This document shows positions 1 through 5,370 of a stretch of 5,370 nucleotides of DNA, in pieces (position 1 is the first letter of the stretch; each line of letters starts with the position of its first letter). The DNA lies in contig DYPB01000128.1 of NCBI GenBank assembly GCA_020720185.1, positions 1 through 5,370 on the forward strand, read 5' to 3'. The DNA comes from Flavobacterium psychrophilum. GTDB lineage: Bacteria > Bacteroidota > Bacteroidia > Flavobacteriales > Flavobacteriaceae. Under the pieces are notes generated by a model. That model was not told where the DNA came from. It searched no databases and worked only from the letters and a program-made list of their open reading frames with translations. A program made the translations under genes and the position numbers.

Positions 1-18
1 TCAATTCTCAATTAAAAA

Positions 19-1236
19 ATGGCTAAAATTATTCCATTCAAGGCAGTTCGTCCTACTAATGATAAGGTTTCATTAGTTACCGCAAGATCGTATGAAGAAT
101 ATTCAGTGGCTGAACTTGCTGCTCAATTAGATTTCAATCCATTCTCATTCTTGCATATTCTGAATCCTGTTTTTGTCAATCAACAAAAAGTTGGACTAGA
201 AAAAAGATTCAAATTAGTTGCCCAGAAATATAAAGACTTCAAAACTGAAAATATTTTAATAAAAGAGCAAACACCAGTTTTTTATTTATACGAAATTCAA
301 ACAAAAAACCAAGTATTTACTGGTTTTATAGCTGGTACTTCAGTTGAAGATTATCAAAAAAACATCATCAAAAAACACGAAGATACCTTGCAATATCGAG
401 TAGAATTATTTAAAGATTATTTGCACAGTACGGGGTTTAATACAGAGCCAGTTTTGATGACTTATCCAGATAATATAGATTTGAATAATTGGATAGAAAA
501 CAAGAAAAAAGAAATTTCATTATACCAATTTTCGACTACAAAAAAGGAAAAACACATACTATGGTTAATTGATAAATCCCAAGAAATCAATTACATAAAA
601 GATAAATTTGTAGAAATTGGCGATTTATATATTGCTGACGGACACCATAGATCCGCATCGGCTGAGATGCTGTTTGAGCAAGATAAAAAATCAGAAAATG
701 AAAATATAGATTATTTTATGAGTTTTTTAATTGCCGAAAGCAATGTCAAAATTCATGAATATAATCGAATTGTTCGAGATTTGAATAATCATTCAAAGCC
801 AGTTTTTTTAGATTTAATATCAAAATGCTTTTGGATTAAAAACAAACAACAAGAATTATGGAAACCTACAAAAAAATTTGAATTTGGAATGTATCTTGAT
901 TCGGAATTTTATTGTTTAACATTAAAAGATGAGCATAATTTTAACTCAATTTTGGATAAATTAGATGCTCAAATTTTATACGAAAAAATATTAAAACCAA
1001 TATTAGGAATTAATGATTTAAGAAACGACGAAAGAATAGATTATGTTTCAGGAAATCAATCGATTACAATAATAAAAGAAGTTGTTGATGAAGGAGGGTT
1101 TGAAGTTGGTTTTATGTTATTTCCAACAGATATTACTGAAATAAAGACATTAGCAGATAATAATTTAATTATGCCACCCAAAAGTACTTATATTGAACCA
1201 AAATTCAGAAGTGGATTGGTGGTTTATGAGTTGTAA
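19..1236 (+). CDS. DUF1015 family protein (COG4198-like), function unknown
   Basis: This 405-residue protein has the hallmarks of the DUF1015 family: an N-terminal MAKIIPFKAVRP (1-12), a GFIAGTSVEDYQ stretch (102-113) followed by KKHEDT (118-123), the signature ADGHHRSASAEM (206-217), ERIDYVSG (338-345), and a conserved tail with MPPKSTYIEPKF (385-396) ending in SGLVVYEL. The length is normal for the family. The ATG at 19 is chosen because the family begins with this motif. No signal peptide or membrane helix is visible, so it is probably cytoplasmic. No Shine-Dalgarno sequence is seen in the 18 upstream bases. From general knowledge of Bacteroidota, DUF1015 genes often follow serC/serA (serine biosynthesis); that neighbour would lie left of this window and cannot be seen. 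The DGHHR motif recalls the one in ParB-fold free serine kinases (SerK), but any kinase role is inference. Family assignment is firm; molecular function is unknown. Confidence 0.9.
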   Translation: MAKIIPFKAVRPTNDKVSLVTARSYEEYSVAELAAQLDFNPFSFLHILNPVFVNQQKVGLEKRFKLVAQKYKDFKTENILIKEQTPVFYLYEIQTKNQVFTGFIAGTSVEDYQKNIIKKHEDTLQYRVELFKDYLHSTGFNTEPVLMTYPDNIDLNNWIENKKKEISLYQFSTTKKEKHILWLIDKSQEINYIKDKFVEIGDLYIADGHHRSASAEMLFEQDKKSENENIDYFMSFLIAESNVKIHEYNRIVRDLNNHSKPVFLDLISKCFWIKNKQQELWKPTKKFEFGMYLDSEFYCLTLKDEHNFNSILDKLDAQILYEKILKPILGINDLRNDERIDYVSGNQSITIIKEVVDEGGFEVGFMLFPTDITEIKTLADNNLIMPPKSTYIEPKFRSGLVVYEL

Positions 1237-1272
1237 CTCATAATTAATAATTTCATAACTTCTAATTTCAAA

Positions 1273-1935
1273 ATGTCAATATCCCAAAACCTCCTAAAAA
1301 TAAAAACGCAAATTCCTGATTTCGTTACACTTGTAGCGGTTTCTAAAACCAGGCCCGTAGCAAATTTGATGGAATGTTACAATGCTGGACAACGCATTTT
1401 TGGAGAAAATAAAATCCAAGAAATGGCTGATAAACATCAAGAAATGCCAAAAGATATTCAATGGCATATGATAGGTCATATTCAAACCAATAAGGTCAAA
1501 TATATGGCGGGTTTTGTAAGTTTAATTCATGGTGTTGATAGTTTTAAATTGTTAGAAGAGATAAATAAACAAGCTAAAAAACATAATAGAATTATTGATT
1601 GTTTGCTTCAAATACACATTGCTCAAGAGGATACAAAATTCGGATTAAATGAGTTTGAGTTGAAAGAAATTTTATTGTCTGAAAGATTGAAAACTTTGAC
1701 AAATATTAGGATTATTGGATTAATGGGAATGGCAAGTTTTACAGAAAATAAGCAACAAATTAAAGAGGAATTTCAGTATTTGAGTAAAATTTTTAATAAA
1801 TCATTAATACACAATTCTGAATTAACAATTTTATCAATGGGAATGTCTGGTGATTACGAAATAGCAATAGCATGTGGAAGTACAATGATTCGTGTAGGTA
1901 GTAGTATTTTTGGGAATAGAAATTATACTAAATAG
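1273..1935 (+). CDS. YggS/PLPBP family pyridoxal-phosphate homeostasis protein
   Basis: This 220-residue cytoplasmic protein binds pyridoxal 5'-phosphate in a single alanine-racemase-like TIM barrel. Members of the family have no established catalytic activity and help to balance B6 vitamers and amino-acid pools. Visible landmarks are VAVSKTRP with the PLP Schiff-base lysine K25, FGENKIQEM (43-51), WHMIGHIQTNK (64-74), HGVDS (86-90), KFGL in the middle third, and the phosphate-binding C-terminus LSMGMSGDYEIAI (187-199) followed by GSTMIRVGSSIFG (202-214). The protein is slightly shorter than many homologues (about 225-235 residues), but all signature blocks are present, so it looks intact. 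It starts 36 bp after the DUF1015 stop on the same strand with no recognisable promoter between them, suggesting co-transcription. The ATG is preceded by A/T-rich sequence without a Shine-Dalgarno. The gene is equivalent to E. coli yggS and human PLPBP. Confidence 0.95.
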   Translation: MSISQNLLKIKTQIPDFVTLVAVSKTRPVANLMECYNAGQRIFGENKIQEMADKHQEMPKDIQWHMIGHIQTNKVKYMAGFVSLIHGVDSFKLLEEINKQAKKHNRIIDCLLQIHIAQEDTKFGLNEFELKEILLSERLKTLTNIRIIGLMGMASFTENKQQIKEEFQYLSKIFNKSLIHNSELTILSMGMSGDYEIAIACGSTMIRVGSSIFGNRNYTK

Positions 1936-1952
1936 GTATAAAAATTAGATTT

Positions 1953-1968
1953 TGAAATTCTGAAATTC
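1953..1968 (+). repeat. short tandem repeat, two copies of TGAAATTC
   Basis: Two exact head-to-tail copies of TGAAATTC (1953-1960 and 1961-1968) are followed by a partial third copy (TGAAAA). They lie between the yggS stop and the shared terminator hairpin. No function is evident; slippage in A/T-rich intergenic DNA is the simplest explanation. Confidence 0.6.
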
Positions 1969-1975
1969 TGAAAAC

Positions 1976-2005
1976 AAAAAAATCCCACTTCTCAGCAGGA
2001 TTTTT
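1976..2005. terminator. intrinsic terminator of the thrS-infC-rpmI-rplT operon, probably bidirectional
   Basis: AAAAATCC (1978-1985) is the exact reverse complement of GGATTTTT (1998-2005). Read as - strand RNA, the 12-nt loop folds further: U·G and G·U wobbles, then C-G and U-A, close a GAGA (GNRA-type) tetraloop. This gives a 12-bp stem followed by seven U residues, a good Rho-independent terminator 35 nt after the rplT stop. In + strand RNA the 8-bp stem and five U residues remain, 42 nt after the yggS stop, but the two wobbles become C/A mismatches and the hairpin is weaker. Use in both directions is inferred from the convergent layout. Confidence 0.85.
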
Positions 2006-2040
2006 ATAAGTAAGTAAGTCTAAATTGAGTTTATAAATGT

Positions 2041-2385
2041 TTATTTTACTTTATTAAGTATTGCTTTAAAGGCAACTGGGTGATTCATAGCTAAATCTGC
2101 AAGAACTTTTCTGTTCAATTCGATATTATGCTTTTTCACTTGTCCCATAAATTGAGAATATGACATTCCTTCTAATCTTGCTCCAGCATTTATACGCTGA
2201 ATCCAAAGAGAACGAAAGTTTCTTTTATTTTGTCTTCTATCTCTGTAGGCATAGCACATTGCTTTTTCTACAGCATTTTTTGCAACTGTCCAAACATTTT
2301 TTCTACGACCAAAGAAACCTTTGGCTTGCTTCATTATTTTTTTTCTTCGTGCTCTTTTAGCAACTGAATTTACCGATCTTGGCAT
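2041..2385 (-). CDS. rplT: 50S ribosomal protein L20
   Basis: L20 is an early-assembly 23S rRNA-binding protein of the large subunit. The 114-residue product has the normal family length. It starts [16 protein letters not shown] and continues with the conserved [12 protein letters not shown] (19-30), then an [20 protein letters not shown] block and the [14 protein letters not shown] segment. The basic N-terminal half (about 1-60) is the extended helical arm that penetrates the rRNA; the C-terminal half is the globular domain, which in E. coli and B. subtilis also binds the operon's own mRNA. It is the last gene of the operon. An unusually long 153-bp spacer separates it from rpmI, and the terminator lies just downstream. 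The A/T-rich sequence before the ATG contains no Shine-Dalgarno. The start is fixed by the universally conserved MPR N-terminus. Confidence 0.98.
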   Translation of the reverse strand: MPRSVNSVAKRARRKKIMKQAKGFFGRRKNVWTVAKNAVEKAMCYAYRDRRQNKRNFRSLWIQRINAGARLEGMSYSQFMGQVKKHNIELNRKVLADLAMNHPVAFKAILNKVK

Positions 2386-2538
2386 AATTTTAATTGTTTT
2401 TTATATTAGGCGTCCTGAATTTAATCAAAGGAACTTAATGAGCCATAATACAGGGTTATTTAATTTATTTTTTAACCTGAACGCTATAAGTTTTGGCTAT
2501 ATGCAATAAGCTAATTTCTTACTGCCTATTGCTTAATC
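2386..2538 (-). other. rpmI-rplT spacer with possible structured leader for rplT
   Basis: These 153 bp separate the rpmI stop from the rplT ATG and hold no supported gene. In - strand order they contain a hairpin 6 nt after the rpmI stop (2532-2503), then CAGGUUA (2479-2473) able to pair with UAACCCUG (2458-2451, one bulged base), then GUUCC (2434-2430) able to pair imperfectly with GGAC (2415-2412) inside GGC/GCC (2444-2442 with 2411-2409). A second UUCAGG at about 2418-2413 could compete for the CCUG. No TAnnTTTG promoter box is visible. Such structure would suit translational control of rplT, by L20 or otherwise, but the base-pairing is my own reading and short A/T-rich pairings arise by chance. 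Confidence 0.4.
2503..2532 (-). repeat. hairpin 6 nt after the rpmI stop codon
   Basis: In - strand RNA, GCAAUAGGC (2532-2524) pairs with GCUUAUUGC (2511-2503) across a 12-nt loop, giving nine pairs including one G·U wobble. It begins exactly 6 nt after the rpmI stop. It resembles the hairpin after infC (2785-2810). No U-run follows, so it is not a normal intrinsic terminator. It may be an mRNA-stabilising or processing element, or a degenerate copy of a genome-wide palindromic repeat. Confidence 0.65.
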
Positions 2539-2736
2539 TTATATTATTCTTAATTGTTCTTTGATACTTTTCATATCAGTTTTGTGCACTAACGCTGAAT
2601 GTGTTAATGCTAATTTACGCTTTTTAGATTTTTTGGTCAAAATATGACTTTTAAAAGCGTGCTTTCTTTTAATTTTTCCAGAGCCAGTAACTTTAAATCG
2701 TTTTTTGGCACTAGATTTGGTTTTCATTTTAGGCAT
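2539..2736 (-). CDS. rpmI: 50S ribosomal protein L35
   Basis: L35 is a small, very basic 50S subunit protein. The 65-residue product is of typical length and shows the family signature [20 protein letters not shown] (1-20), then [13 protein letters not shown] and a KKSKKRKL block that contacts 23S rRNA. The acidic/hydrophobic C-terminus around [12 protein letters not shown] is also characteristic. It lies between infC (80-bp spacer) and rplT (153-bp spacer) in the conserved infC-rpmI-rplT order. An AGG triplet lies only 4 nt before the ATG, too close for a good Shine-Dalgarno. Related hairpin/repeat sequences flank the gene on both sides, which is unusual. Confidence 0.98.
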   Translation of the reverse strand: MPKMKTKSSAKKRFKVTGSGKIKRKHAFKSHILTKKSKKRKLALTHSALVHKTDMKSIKEQLRII

Positions 2737-2784
2737 TTTTCCTATTTTTTTTATTATACTTACTTACTATTTTTGAAGCAGTAA

Positions 2785-2810
2785 GCAATAAGCATATTTC
2801 AGCTTATTGC
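2785..2810 (-). repeat. perfect 9-bp hairpin 6 nt after the infC stop codon
   Basis: GCAATAAGC (2785-2793) and GCTTATTGC (2802-2810) form a perfect 9-bp inverted repeat with an 8-nt loop. In the - strand transcript it begins 6 nt after the infC stop and lies in the leader of rpmI. It is not followed by a U-run. The extended sequence 2801-2818 is an inverted copy of 2495-2512, matching at 16 of 18 positions with a central run of 12 identical bases, so the same motif brackets rpmI on both sides. Confidence 0.75.
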
Positions 2811-2816
2811 ATAAAG

Positions 2817-3374
2817 CTATTTTTTCTTTTTTGGTGCAATAAACATAATCATTCTTTTACCCTCAAGAACAGGCATTGCTTCCACTTTTCCAAACTCTTC
2901 TAAATCGGTAGCAAGTTTCAATAATAATATTTGTCCTTGCTCTTTATAGATAATTGATCGTCCTTTAAAGAAAACAAATGCTTTTAATTTGGAACCTTCT
3001 TTTAAGAATTTTTCAGCATTTTTCTTTTTAAATTCATAATCATGCTCATCTGTTTGTGGTCCAAAACGGATTTCTTTTACTGTAATTTGAGTTGATTTTG
3101 CCTTAAGTTCTTTTTCACGCTTTTTTTGCATGTAAACAAACTTCTTATAATCCATTATTTTACATACTGGTGGTTCTGCATTTGGAGAAATCTCTACCAA
3201 ATCTAACTCAAATTGGTCAGCAAGACGCAATGCTTCTGTCAATTTAAAAACACCTGGTTCGATATTCTCACCAACAAGGCGTACTTCTGATATGCCACGA
3301 ATAAAATTATTTATTCGGTGTGCATCTTTTTTTTCTACTCGAGGTTGATACCCCCTGCTGTTTCTTATTGCTAT
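2817..3374 (-). CDS. infC: translation initiation factor IF-3, initiated at a rare ATA codon
   Basis: IF-3 binds the 30S subunit, prevents premature 50S joining and proofreads initiator tRNA and start-codon pairing. With the ATA start at 3374-3372 the product has 185 residues, a normal length for the family. The first 44 residues read M(ATA)[18 protein letters not shown], then [20 protein letters not shown], which match the conserved IF-3 N-terminus. The N-domain continues with [17 protein letters not shown]; a lysine-rich linker [10 protein letters not shown] (84-93) leads to a C-domain with [18 protein letters not shown] (from 99), FFKGR (135-139) and a [14 protein letters not shown] end. 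Starting at the TTG at 3242 would delete half of the N-domain, and the first in-frame ATG is residue 74. An in-frame TAA lies at 3389-3387, so the start must fall between 3386 and the conserved region. The gene follows thrS by 17 bp. The function is certain; the exact start codon is inferred from homology. Confidence 0.93.
   Translation of the reverse strand: MAIRNSRGYQPRVEKKDAHRINNFIRGISEVRLVGENIEPGVFKLTEALRLADQFELDLVEISPNAEPPVCKIMDYKKFVYMQKKREKELKAKSTQITVKEIRFGPQTDEHDYEFKKKNAEKFLKEGSKLKAFVFFKGRSIIYKEQGQILLLKLATDLEEFGKVEAMPVLEGKRMIMFIAPKKKK
3372..3374 (-). promoter_or_regulatory. infC: non-canonical ATA start codon of infC, likely autoregulatory
   Basis: No ATG, GTG or TTG occurs in frame between the upstream TAA (3389-3387) and the TTG at 3242, although conserved IF-3 coding sequence fills that interval. 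ATA at 3374-3372 encodes the expected first residue before [11 protein letters not shown]. In E. coli infC starts with AUU, and IF-3 represses its own synthesis by rejecting this codon; AUA belongs to the same discriminated class. Autoregulation here is inferred by analogy. A second in-frame ATA, two codons downstream (3368-3366), is the only close alternative. Confidence 0.75.
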
Positions 3375-3391
3375 GACTCTATTATTTTAAG

Positions 3392-5338
3392 TTAAACTTT
3401 AAATGTTTTCAATGTTTTTGAAATTTCTTCTGCTATCATTTCTGCAAATTGTGGTATCGAAACGCTAATATTTCCTTTACCTTCTTGTCCATGACGGCGA
3501 ACAGAAATGGTATTATTTTTCTCCTCTTCTTCTCCTACAATCAACATATATGGGACTTTCTGAATTTCGGCATCTCTAATTTTCTTACCAATTGTCTCAT
3601 TTCTGTTATCAATTTGGGTGCGAATTTCGTGATTTTCTAGCAAACTTAAAACTTTTTTTGCATAAATTTCATATTTTTCACTCAAACATAGTATTACGGC
3701 TTGTTCAGGAATTAACCAAAGCGGAAAATTACCCGCTGTATGTTCTATTAAAACAGCTATAAATCGCTCCATACTTCCAAACGGTGCTCGATGAATCATA
3801 ACTGGTCTATGTAGTTCATTATCAGCACCTTTATAGGTTAATTCAAAGCGTTCTGGTAAATTATAATCTACCTGAATCGTACCTAATTGCCATTTTCTAC
3901 CCAAAGCATCTTTGACCATAAAATCTAATTTAGGACCATAAAAAGCAGCTTCTCCATATTCTACAACTGTATTCAAACCTTTATCTCGAGCTGCATTGAT
4001 GATAGCATTTTCAGCTTTTTCCCAATTTTCATCACTTCCAATGTATTTTTCTTTGTTATCTGGATCTCTTAATGATATTTGAGCTGTAAAATTTTCAAAT
4101 CCTAATGAACCAAAAACATATAAAACTAAATCTATAACTTCTTTAAATTCAGCATCTAATTGATCTGGAGTACAAAAAATATGTGCGTCGTCTTGTGTAA
4201 AACCTCGAACTCGGGTCAATCCGTGCAATTCGCCACTTTGTTCGTATCTATAAACGGTTCCAAATTCAGCATATCGTTTTGGTAAATCTTTGTATGACCA
4301 AGGTCTAACATTATAAATTTCGCAATGATGCGGGCAATTCATTGGTTTTAAATAAAATTCTTCGCCTTCATTTGGTGTATGAATGGGCTGAAAACTATCT
4401 GCTCCATATTTCGCATAATGTCCGCTGGTTACATATAAATCTTTGTTGCCAATATGTGGAGTAAAAACCTGTTCGTAGCCTGCTTTTTTCTGGGCTCGTT
4501 TCAAAAATTGTTCCAATCTGTCTCTCAAAGCGGCTCCTTTTGGTAACCATAATGGTAACCCTTGACCTACTTTTGCCGAGAAGGCAAACAATTCTAATTC
4601 CTTACCTAACTTTCTGTGATCCCGTCTTTTAGCTTCTTCTAATAATTCTAAATAATCAGTTAAATCTTTCTGTTTTGGAAACGATGTGCCGTAAACTCTA
4701 GTTAATTGCTTATTTTTTTCATCACCACGCCAATATGCTCCAGCCACACTCATAATTTTGATGGCTTTTATAATTCCAGTGTTTGGAATATGTCCACCAC
4801 GACACAAATCGGTGAAATTAGAATGGTCGCAAAAAGTTATTGTTCCGTCTTCTAAATTGCTGATTAGCTCTGTTTTATAAGGATTGCCTTCATAAAATTT
4901 CAAAGCATCGGCTTTTGAAGAAGACCGCATTTTAAATTCGTGTTTTTCTCTTGCAATTTCTAAAACTCTATCTTCAATAGTTTTAAAATCTGCATCTACA
5001 ATTTTATTATCACCAAAATCCACATCGTAATAAAATCCGTTTTCTATTGCTGGTCCTAATGTTAATTGGATTCCGTTATATTTTTCTTCTAAAACTTGTG
5101 CCAATAGATGAGAGGTTGAATGCCAAAATGCTTTTTTGCCTTCGGTATCGTTCCAGGTATATAAAATTAAACTGCCGTCATCGGTCAATGTTGTTGAAGT
5201 TTCTACAACTGTATTATTAAAACTAGCCGAAATTATATTTCGAGCCAAACCTTCACTAATACTTTTTGCAACATCCATTGGTGTTGTACCCTGTTCAAAT
5301 TCTTTTATTGAACCGTCGGGAAGCGTAATTTTAATCAT
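3392..5338 (-). CDS. thrS: threonyl-tRNA synthetase
   Basis: This class II synthetase charges tRNA-Thr with threonine in the cytoplasm and clears mis-attached serine. All domains of the 648-residue protein are present. The N-terminal TGS domain covers about 1-61. The editing domain carries HSTSH (H73/H77) and DLCRGGH (C179/H183), the counterparts of E. coli H73, H77, C182 and H186. The catalytic core has [13 protein letters not shown] (motif 1 region), the zinc ligands C335 (MNCPHH), H386 (DDAHIF) and H516 (PVMIHRA), motif 2 in [20 protein letters not shown], and motif 3 around [13 protein letters not shown]. The C-terminal anticodon-binding domain starts near 545. The ATG at 5338 gives the standard [10 protein letters not shown] start. 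It is the first gene of the operon with infC, rpmI and rplT, the same order as in E. coli. No T-box is possible in the short visible leader. Confidence 0.99.
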   Translation of the reverse strand: MIKITLPDGSIKEFEQGTTPMDVAKSISEGLARNIISASFNNTVVETSTTLTDDGSLILYTWNDTEGKKAFWHSTSHLLAQVLEEKYNGIQLTLGPAIENGFYYDVDFGDNKIVDADFKTIEDRVLEIAREKHEFKMRSSSKADALKFYEGNPYKTELISNLEDGTITFCDHSNFTDLCRGGHIPNTGIIKAIKIMSVAGAYWRGDEKNKQLTRVYGTSFPKQKDLTDYLELLEEAKRRDHRKLGKELELFAFSAKVGQGLPLWLPKGAALRDRLEQFLKRAQKKAGYEQVFTPHIGNKDLYVTSGHYAKYGADSFQPIHTPNEGEEFYLKPMNCPHHCEIYNVRPWSYKDLPKRYAEFGTVYRYEQSGELHGLTRVRGFTQDDAHIFCTPDQLDAEFKEVIDLVLYVFGSLGFENFTAQISLRDPDNKEKYIGSDENWEKAENAIINAARDKGLNTVVEYGEAAFYGPKLDFMVKDALGRKWQLGTIQVDYNLPERFELTYKGADNELHRPVMIHRAPFGSMERFIAVLIEHTAGNFPLWLIPEQAVILCLSEKYEIYAKKVLSLLENHEIRTQIDNRNETIGKKIRDAEIQKVPYMLIVGEEEEKNNTISVRRHGQEGKGNISVSIPQFAEMIAEEISKTLKTFKV

Positions 5339-5360
5339 TTTATTTAAAATTTTTGAAATG

Positions 5361-5368
5361 CAAATATA
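5361..5368 (-). promoter_or_regulatory. Bacteroidota-type -7 promoter element (TATATTTG) for thrS operon
   Basis: Read on the - strand, 5368-5361 is TATATTTG, an exact match to the TAnnTTTG -7 consensus used by the primary sigma factor of Bacteroidota. It ends 22 bp before the thrS ATG, implying a leader of roughly 15-20 nt. The partner -33 element (TTG) would lie beyond the right edge of the window, so the promoter is only half visible. Confidence 0.7.
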
Positions 5369-5370
5369 AG

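Noticed and set aside
1294..1485. 63-codon - strand frame inside yggS
   Set aside because: It is antisense to conserved PLP-binding blocks of yggS and shows no family features; coding on the + strand explains the sequence.
2160..2509. Two + strand reading frames over rplT and its upstream spacer
   Set aside because: They are low-complexity, phenylalanine/leucine-rich shadows antisense to the lysine-rich rplT gene, with no recognisable domain.
2009..2768. AGTAAGTAAGT (2009-2019) and its inverse ACTTACTTACT (2758-2768) as a mobile-element terminal inverted repeat
   Set aside because: These are 4-bp simple repeats. The interval contains only rplT and rpmI, no transposase, and no target-site duplication.
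2785..2810. Hairpin after infC read as an intrinsic terminator
   Set aside because: No U-rich tract follows the stem on either strand, and termination here would cut off rpmI and rplT, which have no visible promoter of their own.
2817..3242. infC annotated as a 141-residue protein starting at TTG 3242
   Set aside because: The conserved IF-3 N-terminal sequence continues in the same frame for 44 residues upstream, and the TTG codon corresponds to an internal residue (L45).
3313..3327. ATG near 3325 on the - strand as an infC start
   Set aside because: It is out of frame with IF-3 and meets a stop after four codons (ATG CAC ACC GAA TAA).
3449..3640. 63-codon + strand frame inside the 3' part of thrS
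   Set aside because: It is antisense to the well-conserved anticodon-binding domain of ThrRS and has no protein-family features.
5136..5369. 77-codon + strand frame at the right edge
   Set aside because: It is antisense to the TGS domain of thrS and its promoter; it is hydrophobic only because it mirrors that coding sequence.

Overview
The window looks like core chromosomal DNA of a Bacteroidota member, most likely Flavobacteriaceae and Flavobacterium-like. The evidence is the low GC content with A/T-rich spacers, start sites without convincing Shine-Dalgarno sequences, a TAnnTTTG-type promoter element upstream of thrS, and the residue-level character of the ribosomal proteins, IF-3 and ThrRS. 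No phage, IS element, CRISPR array, tRNA or rRNA is visible.

Layout: two convergent transcription units meet at about position 2000. On the + strand, a DUF1015-family protein (19-1236) is followed after 36 bp by a YggS/PLPBP-type PLP homeostasis protein (1273-1935). On the - strand runs the classic translation operon thrS - infC - rpmI - rplT (5338 down to 2041): threonyl-tRNA synthetase, initiation factor IF-3, and ribosomal proteins L35 and L20. A hairpin at 1978-2005 separates the two units. It is best formed in the - strand RNA, where it has a GAGA tetraloop and a U7 tail, but it can also serve the + strand unit. A TATATTTG box at 5361-5368 sits 22 bp upstream of the thrS ATG and is the likely -7 element of the operon promoter.

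Two points go beyond routine annotation. First, infC has no ATG, GTG or TTG at its true 5' end. Homology-supported coding sequence continues 44 codons upstream of the first conventional alternative start (TTG at 3242) to an ATA codon at 3374-3372, giving a 185-residue IF-3. This is a rare start codon of the class IF-3 itself discriminates against, so it fits translational autoregulation. Second, similar 9-bp hairpins start exactly 6 nt after the infC stop and exactly 6 nt after the rpmI stop. Their arms form an imperfect 18-bp inverted repeat flanking rpmI. The 153-bp rpmI-rplT spacer also holds competing CAGG/CCUG pairings that could form a leader structure for rplT.

The genes are ordinary housekeeping genes. 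I see no wholly new system here; the interest lies in the operon's RNA-level control and in the uncharacterised DUF1015 protein.
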